Assembly (NCBI GenBank): GCA_030616165.1
Contig: JAUWXV010000009.1
Location: 1-33,411, forward strand
Length of the DNA: 33,411 nucleotides
Source of the DNA: a bacterium
Lineage (GTDB): Bacteria > SM23-31 > JAUVVT01
Direction: 5' to 3'
Made by a program: the position numbers and the translations under genes. Shown here one piece after another: positions 10,727-19,487 of the stretch (position 1 is its first letter; each line of letters begins with the position of its first letter). The notes below the pieces were generated by a model that was not told the origin of the DNA, did no database searches, and saw nothing but the letters and a program-made list of their open reading frames with translations.

Positions 10727-10756
10727 GGGCGGGTTTACCCGCCCTTTCTTTATTTT
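10727..10756 (+). terminator. Terminator-like hairpin downstream of mdh
   Basis: GGGCGGG, loop TTTA, CCCGCCC, followed directly by TTTCTTTATTTT. A 7-bp all-GC stem with a U-rich tail fits a Rho-independent terminator, although the element is also part of a repeat family and lies about 110 bases after the mdh stop. Confidence 0.5.
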
Positions 10757-10882
10757 CATGTATCGGGGCGCTGCTCAGCAGCATGAGTGTTTATCTGGAT
10801 TTTCATAAGTGCCGATTTGTATAACACCTGCGTGTCATTTCTCGAATAATCGAAATTCGACACATCAAGCTCCAACAATAAA

Positions 10883-11335
10883 TTATTGTATATTTAATAC
10901 ATAGTCAGTTGATACTTCATTCTTATTGTCGTCTATTCCCGAAACTGTAATATTAATCCAGTATCCCGAAGGTTCGGAAATGTCATTGTTTCTTGTTCCT
11001 GTTATGGTTGATGATGGAGGAATATATACTGATTCAAATAGAGATATAATCTCAATTTGAGTGAAGGATTTTTCTTTAATAAAGTTATTATTTTGGTCGT
11101 AGGTTTTTAATATAATTTGTTCGATATCGAAACTCACTGCATTGGTTTCTGTAATAGTCCAGGTCTGTGTGGGAGAGGTTGCTGAAATAGGATTTGGTGT
11201 TACTGTCAGGGAGAAGATTGCTTTTGGTAGTGCAAATTTTTCTAACGGATTTGTCGGTAAAGGTATTTCGGTATTACTTTCACATCCAAAAATAAGTATT
11301 ATTAGAAATAGAGACAATCTCTTTATCTCGAACAC
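10883..11335 (-). CDS. Predicted lipoprotein of unknown function
   Basis: A 150-residue protein with a lipoprotein signal: basic start MFEIKR, hydrophobic SLFLIILIF, then GC with the lipidated cysteine at about residue 18. The rest (about 30-150) is beta-rich with Thr/Ser/Pro-rich stretches and may be one Ig-like fold. No family is recognised. I chose the GTG at 11335 because AGGGAGG sits five bases upstream; a longer form from 11371 would place that site inside the coding region and bury the signal. The start lies 13 bases after the stop of the outer-membrane protein gene, so the two are almost certainly cotranscribed. Both are envelope proteins and may act together. Confidence 0.7.
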   Translation of the reverse strand: MFEIKRLSLFLIILIFGCESNTEIPLPTNPLEKFALPKAIFSLTVTPNPISATSPTQTWTITETNAVSFDIEQIILKTYDQNNNFIKEKSFTQIEIISLFESVYIPPSSTITGTRNNDISEPSGYWINITVSGIDDNKNEVSTDYVLNIQ

Positions 11336-11348
11336 ATTGACCTCCCTT

Positions 11349-12635
11349 TTAGAAATGGAATGATAACCCAATTCGAAACGGGTAACTATTTTTCAATACT
11401 TCTTCGTCCCAGAACGTATAGCCGCCCTCCGCATATATTCTTAATGCAGGAAAGAAATAAGATATACCCATAAGTGCGTGATACCCCCAATATCCACTCA
11501 AAGAATGCTTTGTCTCGTCATGAATAACATCATCTCTTTTATATCTGTGTAATTTAATCGTTTCATCAGTCGTATAGTCAAAAGAAGCATAATCTCCGCC
11601 AAATCCCCCGTAAAATACAATCCCTTTATTTTTTGAATACGCTTTACCAGAATCTTTTATTTTACCAAAATTTCCGAACAACAGGTCAAAAGATAATATA
11701 TTAATAATGGTTCTAATTTTGAACCTCCAGTCTTTAACATACTGCTCTGGAAGGGTAATAGAAGGGTCAAGAATATCCGGGATTGCTGATGTTAAGTATC
11801 TATTATATTTTAAATTTCCATAACTTAATCTGACAGATGAGAACCTGGTTATTATCCCTTCAGCAGTAAAAACAGCCCCCCCTTTTATAGGAAGAGATTT
11901 GTTAATGGAACTGCCAAAGAGGTAAATTTCGCTTCTGAGGAAATTTTCGATTTTATCCGATATCGCCCTGGGGAAATTTTCTAATCCACCGATAAAGCCT
12001 ATACTAATTGAATAATTGAGTCCTTTCTTGCCTGTAAAATTATCTTTGATTGCTATATTTTTACTACTTTTTAAAGGTTGAACGGTGATGCGTTCCTTTT
12101 CCGCCTTCATTGGCATATTGGATATATTGACAGGATTTTCTTCTTTTAAAGGTATCAGGCTGACATAATCACTTTCTTCTGGTACTGAATTTTCATTTAA
12201 GGATTTAAATTTCAAAACTGATAATTTATCGAAAGTCTGTGTAACCTCTGCAATGCCAAAAAATTCAAAATCATTTTTTGTTCTGGATTTACCTTTCCCT
12301 TTTAAATGATTGTAAACCATAAAGTTTGACCCGTTCTCGATTCCATCATCTCTTCCGCAGTCAATGATAAATAGTCTATCTATAGATTTAACAATATATC
12401 CGCTGTGAATCTGAGAATACGAGATATTATGCAAACAGAACAATAAAAGTAAAAAATATAAATATCTTCTTTTCATATAAGATGATACGGCAAAAAGTCT
12501 AAAAATTTTGTTTTTAAATCTTTTTGCTGAAATAAGTGCAGCTGTAATATATTGATTCACTTTAATTCCCACGACCATGTGAGGACAATCCTCGCGTTGT
12601 CCATGCAAAATTTTAATTTTTTGCCGCTTCGTCAT
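11349..12635 (-). CDS. Outer-membrane beta-barrel-like protein with a 5' MITE insertion
   Basis: The recognisable protein starts at the ATG at 12476: signal peptide MKRRYLYFLLLLFCLHNISYS, then a small domain (KSIDRLFIIDCGRDDGIENGSNFMVY) like the flagellar/OM D-G-x-x-D-G-V-x-x-G modules, then a long beta-rich C-terminal half with alternating hydrophobics ending in GLSFHF. That ending fits a barrel closing at an aromatic residue. Function is unknown. A mobile element now lies directly upstream of the ATG at 12476. The good ribosome site AGGAAA sits seven bases before an upstream ATG at 12635, in frame and without stops, giving 428 residues with 53 extra at the front. I give the longer start because it alone has a ribosome site. 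Without the insert the protein is 375 residues. A lipoprotein gene follows after 13 bases. Confidence 0.65.
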   Translation of the reverse strand: MTKRQKIKILHGQREDCPHMVVGIKVNQYITAALISAKRFKNKIFRLFAVSSYMKRRYLYFLLLLFCLHNISYSQIHSGYIVKSIDRLFIIDCGRDDGIENGSNFMVYNHLKGKGKSRTKNDFEFFGIAEVTQTFDKLSVLKFKSLNENSVPEESDYVSLIPLKEENPVNISNMPMKAEKERITVQPLKSSKNIAIKDNFTGKKGLNYSISIGFIGGLENFPRAISDKIENFLRSEIYLFGSSINKSLPIKGGAVFTAEGIITRFSSVRLSYGNLKYNRYLTSAIPDILDPSITLPEQYVKDWRFKIRTIINILSFDLLFGNFGKIKDSGKAYSKNKGIVFYGGFGGDYASFDYTTDETIKLHRYKRDDVIHDETKHSLSGYWGYHALMGISYFFPALRIYAEGGYTFWDEEVLKNSYPFRIGLSFHF

Positions 12636-12642
12636 ATAAGAT
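12474..12642. mobile_element. MITE-like element with terminal inverted repeats and 10-bp target duplication
   Basis: The element is 12484-12632 (149 bp). Its left end, 12484-12510, contains CGGCAAAAA and ends AAAATTTTG; the right end, 12606-12632, is the imperfect inverse of it. Identical direct repeats CATATAAGAT flank it at 12474-12483 and 12633-12642. It holds no transposase, so it would be non-autonomous. A third sequence like the left end, GAAACGGCAAAAATAAA, occurs at 12743-12759. The target was the ribosome site/start codon region of the outer-membrane protein gene. Confidence 0.7.
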
Positions 12643-12752
12643 TTCCTGACAAAACTGTTATAAATGAGAATAGGTCCAGAGTTTCTTTTCCCCCTAGCAC
12701 TCGGGGTATCCGCTTGTGCGGAGCCTACTTTCTTTTCAACGTGAAACGGCAA

Positions 12753-13252
12753 AAATAAAAAATAATAAGTTTAACTGTGATTTCTAAAAATAAATAATAT
12801 TGTAAAATAAAGATTTATAAATCAAAATGTCATTCCCACTCCCTCTGTCACTCCCGCCCCCTCTGTCATTCCCGCGAAAGCGGGAATCCAATTTTTGCCT
12901 TGTCATATCTCAAAAAAAGTAGGTATCTGTTGTTATATAAATCGGCAGTTTAAGAGGAATACTTGAGAATTGGAATTGCTCAGCAATATTATATATAACC
13001 TGAAAATTGTGATACAAGACTAATAATTTCCAAAAAAACTGGATGTTTTACTAAAATTTAAAAATAAGATGTCATTGCGATGAGTCCCGATTAGCTGAGA
13101 CGACGTAGCAATCTCCCTCCCCCCTGTCATTGCGAGGAGCGGAGCGACGCCTGCGCAGGCGTGGCAATCTCATTTTTTAGCACCTATTTGATTCAAATAA
13201 TTATCTGTTTTCTTTAATTTTAAATAACCTATTGCAATTTTAGGGTATAAGA
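12753..13252. repeat. Gene-free spacer with GTCATTCC and GTCATTGCG repeats
   Basis: No gene is seen. At 12828-12895 GTCATTCCC/GTCACTCCC units are repeated three times and end in the palindrome CCCGCGAAAGCGGG. At 13070-13172 two units of GTCATTGCGA...GTGGCAATCTC type occur, one containing the palindrome GCCTGCGCAGGC. These are common intergenic repeat types and are probably not protein coding. Confidence 0.65.
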
Positions 13253-14680
13253 TTACTCTCCTGAGTTCAGGACGAGTAATTTTAATTCAGTCATATCTTC
13301 TATAGCATATTTAATCCCTTCCCTTCCACTTCCTGAATCTTTAACTCCACCGTATGGCATGTGGTCAACTCTGAAAGTTGGCACATCGTTTATTATTACT
13401 CCGCCGACTTCGATATTTTCATAAGCATGCCATATTCTTTTAATATCATTGGTAAATACCCCGGCCTGAAGTCCGTATCTTGAATTGTTAACTTCCTTCA
13501 CGGCATCGTCAAAGTCTTTGTATTCTGTGAGTGTGACTGCTGGAGCAAATATTTCATTTGAGCAGACCTTCATATCGGGTGAGATATCTGTTAAGACGGT
13601 TGGTTCAAAAAGGATTCCATCCCTTTTCCCTCCGATTAAAATTTTTGCCCCACTTGAAACCGCTTCATTTATCCATTCTTCAGTTCTTTTTGCAGCATTT
13701 TCATCAATCATCGGACCAACAATTGTATCCTCGTTCATCGGGTCGCCAGATTTTATATTTTTGACCTTTTCAAGAAATATATCAGTAAACTTTTTAAATA
13801 TTTGTTCATGCACAAAAATTCTCTGTACAGAAATACATACCTGACCCGAATATCCAAATCCACCAACTACGCACCTATCTGAAGCGAAATCGATATCGGC
13901 ATCGGAATGAATAATTACACCGGCATTTCCGCCCAGTTCAAGAACCACCCTTTTCTTTCCTGCTATCCTTTTCAGATAGAATCCTACCTCTGCGCTTCCT
14001 GTAAATGTGAGAAGTTTTAATCTCTGGTCTCTTACGAGCATTTCAGCGACTGGTATATGTGAGGGGAGGATATTAATTGAACCTGGGACGGCTCCCGCCT
14101 CCAGAATTATCTCTCCAAGTTTTAATACTGCTATTGGGCACTGCGGAGAGGGTTTTAAGATTATAGTGTTCCCGCATGCTAAGGCAGGAGCAATTTTGTG
14201 GACTGACAGATTAAGAGGAAAATTGAACGGAGTTATCCCGAGTACAGCCCCTAAGGGAAATCTTCTTGTAATGCCTGCTCTCCCTTTGGAAGCACTTGTT
14301 ATATCGAGTGTAAGATAATCTCCGTTAATCCTTTTTGCTTCTTCAGAGGCAATTGAAAATGTACTTACTGCTCTTTCAACCTCTATCCTTGACATCTTAA
14401 TTGGTTTACCGGCCTCTGATGTTATAATCTCCGCAAGTTCAGTTCGCTCCTCTTCGATTTTGGATGCTATATTACTTAAGATTTCAGCCCTCTTATAAGA
14501 AGGCATTTTTTTTGTTTTTTTAAATGCTTCTAATGCAAGTTTAACAGCATCTTCTGCATCTCTTTCGGAAGCGTAGTAAACCTTTCCGACGATTTCACTA
14601 TTATACGGATTTCTAACCTCACTTATTATTTCCGATTCTCTCCATTCCCCTCCTACCAGAAACTTGTAATATTTCTCCAT
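13253..14680 (-). CDS. NAD(P)-dependent aldehyde dehydrogenase
   Basis: Oxidises an aldehyde to an acid with NAD(P)+, in the cytoplasm. The 475 residues match the ALDH superfamily. Key residues are visible: N153 in PFNFPLN (oxyanion), K176 in ILKPSP (cofactor), FTGSAEVG at about 226-233, general base E248 in LELGGN and catalytic C282 in SGQVCISVQR. The sequence resembles the lactaldehyde or non-phosphorylating glyceraldehyde-3-phosphate dehydrogenase side of the family, but the substrate cannot be assigned. The ATG has an AAGGAA ribosome site about eight bases upstream. It appears monocistronic, and no alcohol dehydrogenase or aldolase lies nearby to suggest a pathway. Confidence 0.93.
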   Translation of the reverse strand: MEKYYKFLVGGEWRESEIISEVRNPYNSEIVGKVYYASERDAEDAVKLALEAFKKTKKMPSYKRAEILSNIASKIEEERTELAEIITSEAGKPIKMSRIEVERAVSTFSIASEEAKRINGDYLTLDITSASKGRAGITRRFPLGAVLGITPFNFPLNLSVHKIAPALACGNTIILKPSPQCPIAVLKLGEIILEAGAVPGSINILPSHIPVAEMLVRDQRLKLLTFTGSAEVGFYLKRIAGKKRVVLELGGNAGVIIHSDADIDFASDRCVVGGFGYSGQVCISVQRIFVHEQIFKKFTDIFLEKVKNIKSGDPMNEDTIVGPMIDENAAKRTEEWINEAVSSGAKILIGGKRDGILFEPTVLTDISPDMKVCSNEIFAPAVTLTEYKDFDDAVKEVNNSRYGLQAGVFTNDIKRIWHAYENIEVGGVIINDVPTFRVDHMPYGGVKDSGSGREGIKYAIEDMTELKLLVLNSGE

Positions 14681-14875
14681 TTTTTTAATTCCTTTTTTAA
14701 ATTATTCCAAATTATTGTATTAGAAAATATTAAAAAATTATATTATCATATTCAAGAATAATCTGTATAAAAATTTCATTTATAAAATTTATATATCCTT
14801 TTCGATATATTCTCCACCTCTCAGTAATCAGGACAACGACTATTTTTTAATGTATTTATTTTTAATTAACTGTGG

Positions 14876-14895
14876 GGGCGAACGGCTGTTCGCCC
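14876..14895. repeat. GGGCGAAC hairpin repeat
   Basis: GGGCGAAC, loop GGCT, GTTCGCCC: a perfect 8-bp stem of the same family as 28923, 29010 and 29171. Confidence 0.6.
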
Positions 14896-14952
14896 AAGTT
14901 TCAATCATTTTTTTAAATAATAATTGCGTTTATACGTACGGGCAATTCCCGA

Positions 14953-15083
14953 ATCTCCCTACCTTCCTTCCCCCTTCCCATTTTCCATTTCCCTTTTCCC
15001 ATTTCCATTTTTCTATTTCCCTTTTCCCATTTCCCATTTTTCCATTTTCCACTTTCCCATTTTCCACTTTCCCATTTTCCATT
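14953..15083. repeat. Polypyrimidine tandem tract (TTTCCCATTTTCCA-like)
   Basis: About 130 bp made almost only of C and T on the plus strand, with loosely repeated TTTCCCATTTTCCA units and occasional A. The complementary strand is purine-rich with many GGG runs spaced by 4-8 bases, so triplex or G-quadruplex structure is possible. The only sequence of this kind in the window. Confidence 0.75.
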
Positions 15084-15088
15084 CAATT

Positions 15089-15262
15089 TGTCATTCCAAT
15101 CCCCTTTTTGTCATTCCTGCGAAAGCAGGAATCCAACCCAGTTTTGATATAATAATTGCATAACACCTCCGTGTTATTTGGATCCACCTTTGGTGGACAA
15201 CCGAAGTTCCCCTCCCGCAGTATGCGGGAGTGAGACGTAGTGGAGAAATCTCAAATTAACTA
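15089..15262. repeat. Composite intergenic repeat
   Basis: Modules in order: GTCATTCCTGCGAAAG paired with its inverse GCAGGAATCC, AGTTTTGATATAATAA, TAACACCTCCGTG, a TCCACC-TTT-GGTGGA palindrome, CTCCCGCAGTATGCGGGAG, and GTAGTGGAGAAATCTC. The same modules, in part, occur at 9372-9627, 10822-10845 and 22580-22640. Confidence 0.6.
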
Positions 15263-15591
15263 TATCCCTCTCGAATATTCGGGATTCATCCATTAATCAT
15301 ATTAAATTACGATTATAATTACACTTTCCGACATATTCACAAATCATAAATCGTAATTCGTCAAACGAAACTCGTAAATTGTAGGTTACAATGACTCTTT
15401 CACATTTGTGGGCTAATGTGAAATTCATATAAATAATTTTCGGTTTTAATGGCGAAGTGAAAATGAGAGTTAAAAGTTATAAGAATCAGAGTGGGCGAGA
15501 TTGGAGTATAGCAGAAACAAATTAAAAAATGGAGATAATTACCTGCTAATTGGAAAAAATAGACTTTAAAATCAGTAGTGATAAATATCAA

Positions 15592-18087
15592 TCATCTTTG
15601 TTGTTTCAACTTATCGATTTGCTCCTTTAAATTTTTTGCATCGGGATTAAGTGTCAGTGCTTTTTCAAATTCATTTATCGCTTGTGCTTTATCACCAATT
15701 CTTAAATATAAATTGCCCAGCTCAATATAGCCCTGAATATTTGAAGGCATGAGAGATAGTGATTTATTGTACATAGAAATTGCTTCCTGAATAGTTCTAT
15801 CATTCATAGAAAGTACCCTGCCAAGCATAAAACATACATTGGGATTATTGGGATTTATCTGATAAATAGTTCGGAAAGCTCTTTCCGCTTTATCGTATTC
15901 TTTCTTCATCATATATATTGTTCCAAGTTCATAGTGAGCATCAGCAAACTTAGGATTAATTTTTAAAGCGGTTTCAAATTTAATTTGTGCTTTATCGTAT
16001 TCTTTCTTTATCATATGTATTAATCCAAGTCTATGGTAAGCATCAACAAATTTAGGATCAAGTTTTAAAGCGGTTTCAAATTTCATTTGTGCTTTATCGA
16101 GCTCTTTTCTATTTAAGTAAACTACTCCCAAATTTACGTGAGCACCAGCAAGTTCAGGATTAAGTTTTATAGCATTTTCAAATTCTATTTGTGCTTTATC
16201 GAAATCTCTTTTCGATAATAGTATTAATCCCAATCCCTCATGAGCCTCAGCAAGATTAGGATTGAACTTTAAAACATTTTCAAATGCCTTTTGAGCTTTA
16301 TCTTGCTTGTTTGTATTCAGGTAAATCATTCCCAAATTCATGTGAGCACCGTCAAGCTCTGGATCAAGTTTTATAGCAGTTTCAAGTTCTATTTGTGCCT
16401 CATTGAATTTGCCTTTCTGCAATAGCATTAATCCCAATCCCTCATGAGCTAAAGCATAGTCAGGATAAATTTCTATAGATTTTTTGTATAACTTTTCTGC
16501 TTCTTCATATTTTCCTGACCTCATAAAATCGCCACCTTCTCTTGCATATGAATAATAATCAAGGAAAGATTCATGCATTTGCTTGATTCCATCCGGTTTT
16601 ATGTTTATAAATTCCGGGATGTTGGCAGCCCTGTTGGGAACGGTGAAGTTGGATAGTAAGACCGGTGGACTGTCATTACCTTCTTCATCAATGTGCGTAA
16701 GAAATAGTTGTGTGTAAGGAGTAAAAACCTTAGATGAAAATACAAGCCACCTGCCGTTTGGTGACCAGCTGTGCCAGGAATTCATTTGATTAGTATTGCA
16801 TCTCATCTCTCTAACATCTCCTCCCTCAGCAGGCATTATATAGAGCTTGCTGTCAGGCTGAAGGAGCATAAAACTATTTGCTTTACAAAATACTATCCAT
16901 TTCCCGTCAGGAGAATATTTAGCAAAATAATTGCTCATGCCGTTACCTGATGCACCTGCAAGGGCTTTAGCTTCTCCTCCTTTTCCATCATTAAATGGAA
17001 TCCTGTATAAATCATACCGAAATTTTTTCCCTCCTGTAAGATACTCCTTGCAATCCTCTTCTCCTAAAACCACTTTATTACCGATACCTCCTAAGGAGTC
17101 AGCTTTATTCCTGGCAAAAACAATGTACTTACCGTCATGGCTCCAGGTTGGATTGCTCTGTACAAATCTTTTATCATCTGCTCCGGGTAACGCATGGAAA
17201 GTACCTGTTTCACTGTTATAGTAAGCAAGAATGCCTTTAAGCGGGAAAAACAACTGGGAGTAATAAAGATCCGAAACCGGGACAAACACTGATCTATCCT
17301 TAACTGTACTCACTGCATATTTCCCATCAGGTGATATCTGGGAAAGTAAACCGAAAGTCAATTCTTGGTCTTCCTTTTTATAATCATTCCATGTAATTAC
17401 TTTTTCTTTAGTGAGCATTATATCTTCGGAAATTCTGGTAATTATATACGAACCTTTGTCATTGGCATAATCGACATCCATTCCCAAAACTTTTGCATCA
17501 GCAGAAAATGAATGACAATTCCCGCATACCATCAAATTTTCCAATATCACTGGTGGTGGTTCATCTGAGGATATATCGCCTAATCGCCACTTTATTTCAT
17601 CCTTGTGGTCGACCGCATACTCAAACGGAAGAGGAACATCACGATAAAATATTGGTGCACCGACCTCATCAATGGATGTTTTTATTAAGATAGTTTGCTT
17701 CGATAGAAACTCTTTTACACCAAGTATCTTTTTAAAACCGATAATTGTAACCTTAGCCGTCCTTTTTAGAGTTCTCCTCTTTATAGATTCCCACATATCT
17801 CTTTGGGGAGTCCATTCCATTGAACCTGTTTGAACTTCAAGAGGTTCATTTGTGTCCTGGAATTCAAAACGAAGAATCCAATTATTGGCGCCCGTTTTAT
17901 CATCCCAGCGAAAAGTAGGGGATGCAATCTCAGGGGGGAAAAGGGAACCTTCAAACGGGTAGATAATCGATAACTCTTTTAAAAAAGAGTCAGGTAAAAA
18001 AGGATAAAAAATCCCACTAAACAAAACAATAATCAGAATAATAAACAAGACAATAAATAAAATAAAAAATTTGATTTTATTCAACAT
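15592..18087 (-). CDS. Membrane-anchored CxxCH / beta-propeller (PD40) / TPR protein
   Basis: An 831-residue envelope protein of unknown function. Residues about 4-32 form a single N-terminal membrane anchor, with the remainder presumably periplasmic. A domain with Trp-rich strands follows, and at 188-192 there is CGNCH in MVCGNCHSFSAD, the c-type haem attachment pattern. From about 230 to 480 there are beta-propeller repeats of the TolB/PD40 kind (ISPDGKYAV, WSHDGKYIVFAR, YSPDGKWIVFC, WSPNGRWLVFSS). From about 530 to the end there are nine or ten tetratricopeptide repeats (GLGLMLLQKGKFNEAQIELE and relatives). Similar architectures are known in Bacteroidota relatives. AAAGG precedes the ATG. 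It stands alone, with no cytochrome biogenesis genes nearby. Haem attachment is inferred from the motif only. Confidence 0.85.
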   Translation of the reverse strand: MLNKIKFFILFIVLFIILIIVLFSGIFYPFLPDSFLKELSIIYPFEGSLFPPEIASPTFRWDDKTGANNWILRFEFQDTNEPLEVQTGSMEWTPQRDMWESIKRRTLKRTAKVTIIGFKKILGVKEFLSKQTILIKTSIDEVGAPIFYRDVPLPFEYAVDHKDEIKWRLGDISSDEPPPVILENLMVCGNCHSFSADAKVLGMDVDYANDKGSYIITRISEDIMLTKEKVITWNDYKKEDQELTFGLLSQISPDGKYAVSTVKDRSVFVPVSDLYYSQLFFPLKGILAYYNSETGTFHALPGADDKRFVQSNPTWSHDGKYIVFARNKADSLGGIGNKVVLGEEDCKEYLTGGKKFRYDLYRIPFNDGKGGEAKALAGASGNGMSNYFAKYSPDGKWIVFCKANSFMLLQPDSKLYIMPAEGGDVREMRCNTNQMNSWHSWSPNGRWLVFSSKVFTPYTQLFLTHIDEEGNDSPPVLLSNFTVPNRAANIPEFINIKPDGIKQMHESFLDYYSYAREGGDFMRSGKYEEAEKLYKKSIEIYPDYALAHEGLGLMLLQKGKFNEAQIELETAIKLDPELDGAHMNLGMIYLNTNKQDKAQKAFENVLKFNPNLAEAHEGLGLILLSKRDFDKAQIEFENAIKLNPELAGAHVNLGVVYLNRKELDKAQMKFETALKLDPKFVDAYHRLGLIHMIKKEYDKAQIKFETALKINPKFADAHYELGTIYMMKKEYDKAERAFRTIYQINPNNPNVCFMLGRVLSMNDRTIQEAISMYNKSLSLMPSNIQGYIELGNLYLRIGDKAQAINEFEKALTLNPDAKNLKEQIDKLKQQR

Positions 18088-18436
18088 ATTTAAAACCTTT
18101 TCATTAATCGTTATTTTTATTTTTGATTAAATTTATTAAAGAATGTATTTATCTTACCGAGAAGTTTACCTTTCCAATACGGTTTCTTTCGGGGGCTGAA
18201 TACACAATTAATAACAGTAAGTTAAGATTTTAGTTTTCTTATAATTGATATTTTCTCCATTAAGTTTGCTAATAAGTGATTCTATTTTAAAAAATAACTA
18301 ATTTTTCCATCAATCGCAAGTTAAAATATATGAAAATTCTGCCTGATCTGGTGTCGTGTTCCTTAAACAACATAATTGGATTGTGCATACATTATACATG
18401 GGAAAAAAATGTAAAATCTCGACTATTAAGGAGTGG

Positions 18437-18460
18437 ATTCCCCCGAATTTTCGGGGGAAT
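18437..18460. repeat. Palindromic repeat ATTCCCCCGA/TCGGGGGAAT
   Basis: Perfect 10-bp stem with a four-base loop, followed by GACAG. The same element, slightly varied, occurs at 22637-22668 between the TonB receptor and the next gene. Confidence 0.65.
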
Positions 18461-18930
18461 GACAGCTAACTCCCGGTTTATTTAAAAGAAGTGATGAAAA
18501 AGTCAAATAAAGGTAATGTTACGAAATTTGTATAAATTTTATTAAAAATTTTTAACCCGATTTATTCATAGAATCTGTTGTAGATAATTTGCTAAACCCA
18601 AAAATAATACTAATCACTTTTGTCATCCTGTCCTGAAACTTCGGAATCAGAATCCATAATAAACCAAATTCCGGTCCTGAATTTATAAGCTGTGTGTTAG
18701 TGATGTCACAAACACACTTTTTTACTTTTTCCGAATACAATATATACATGGCATTGCAGGGATACCGAAGCTCAGGGAGAAGTAGCAATCTCACCTTGAA
18801 AATCTTGCTTCTCACTACTATCATTCAAGCAAAAGAAAAATTGAAAAATTCTTGTTAAAAATTCTTGTAAAATTAAAAATAAATATATAATATATAAAAA
18901 ACATAAGATATATAATATATAAAAAAATAC

Positions 18931-18959
18931 TTGACAAACTATAAAAAATTTATTATTTT
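18931..18959 (+). promoter_or_regulatory. Sigma70-type promoter upstream of the TonB receptor cluster
   Basis: TTGACA (18931-18936), a 17-base AT spacer, TATTTT (18954-18959). It is the best plus-strand promoter match in the 1.4-kb region before the receptor gene, about 530 bases from its start. Sequence match only. Confidence 0.4.
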
Positions 18960-19423
18960 ATTCTTAATATATTTTTACTAATAAATAACAAGTAAATATT
19001 ACACAATTCATATCACAATAATTTTAGGGAGGTAGAATTATAGATTAATTTTTTATACTACTTCTAAAATTGCTCTTGTTTATTATAAGAGACCATTCTA
19101 CTATTTGATATTTTCATTGATAAGACGTTAAATTTATTAAAGTTTGAAATCTCTGATAAATATTGAGTATCCTTTTTCTGATTAATAACTGATCTGAAAA
19201 TCTTAATTCTATTATTTTAAGTCCTTTTTATTCAAACTCTGAAAATATCTTTTACACTATGTTTTTTATGGTTTATATAATTCAATCAATTATAAATATT
19301 AAATGTAATATTGATAGTATATTTTCTATACCAAGGTTTTTTTAATAATAATTATTTATCATCATCTAATTTGTTTTTCTTTATTATTTAAATTTAAATA
19401 TAATCTTAGAAAGGAGGTGATAG

Positions 19424-19444
19424 TTGCCGTTAATTGTTTTTTAG
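19424..19444 (+). CDS. Possible six-codon leader peptide before the TonB receptor
   Basis: AAAGGAGGTGAT, a full match to the 16S anti-Shine-Dalgarno, lies just before TTG at 19424, which opens a frame of six codons (MPLIVF) ending in TAG. The receptor ATG follows 43 bases later with its own strong ribosome site. A short leader may tune receptor translation, or the site may be a remnant. Speculative. Confidence 0.2.
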   Translation: MPLIVF

Positions 19445-19487
19445 TATATAAATGTTCAATAGTTTTCTAAAAAGAAGGAGGTAAAAG

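Larger units (their letters stand above)
14681..15591. other. Gene-free 0.9-kb spacer with pyrimidine tract and repeats
   Basis: This lies between the aldehyde dehydrogenase start and the TPR gene stop. It holds a GGGCGAAC/GTTCGCCC hairpin (14876-14895), a polypyrimidine tandem tract (14953-15083), a composite repeat (15089-15262) and AT-rich sequence with AATCGTAATTCGT-like repeats (about 15320-15385). Two overlapping open frames across the pyrimidine tract encode only F/P/S-rich low-complexity peptides and are not genes. Confidence 0.65.
18088..19487. other. 1.4-kb gene-free region upstream of the TonB receptor
   Basis: No convincing gene. It contains a perfect hairpin ATTCCCCCGA/TCGGGGGAAT (18437-18460), degenerate repeat material at about 18600-18830 (GTCATCC...CGGAATCAG, and AAGCTCAGGGAGAAGTAGC), a consensus promoter at 18931-18959 and, near its right end, a perfect Shine-Dalgarno before a six-codon frame (19424-19444). 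If the promoter is real, the receptor mRNA has a leader of about 520 bases. Confidence 0.55.

Noticed and set aside
12636-12752. Longer start for the outer-membrane protein gene at 12752
   Set aside because: This stretch contains intergenic repeat sequence (a CCGAGTGCTAGGGG palindrome), and the start has no ribosome site. The ATG at 12635 has one.
14850-15163. Two overlapping plus-strand frames over the pyrimidine tract
   Set aside because: The peptides are F/P/S repeats dictated by the C/T tract, and both frames are equally open.
18552-18824. Minus-strand open frame of 90 codons
   Set aside because: It runs through degenerate repeat material (GTCATCC..., AAGCTCAGGGAGAAG...). It has no good ribosome site and no recognisable protein features, so it is probably a by-product of repeats.
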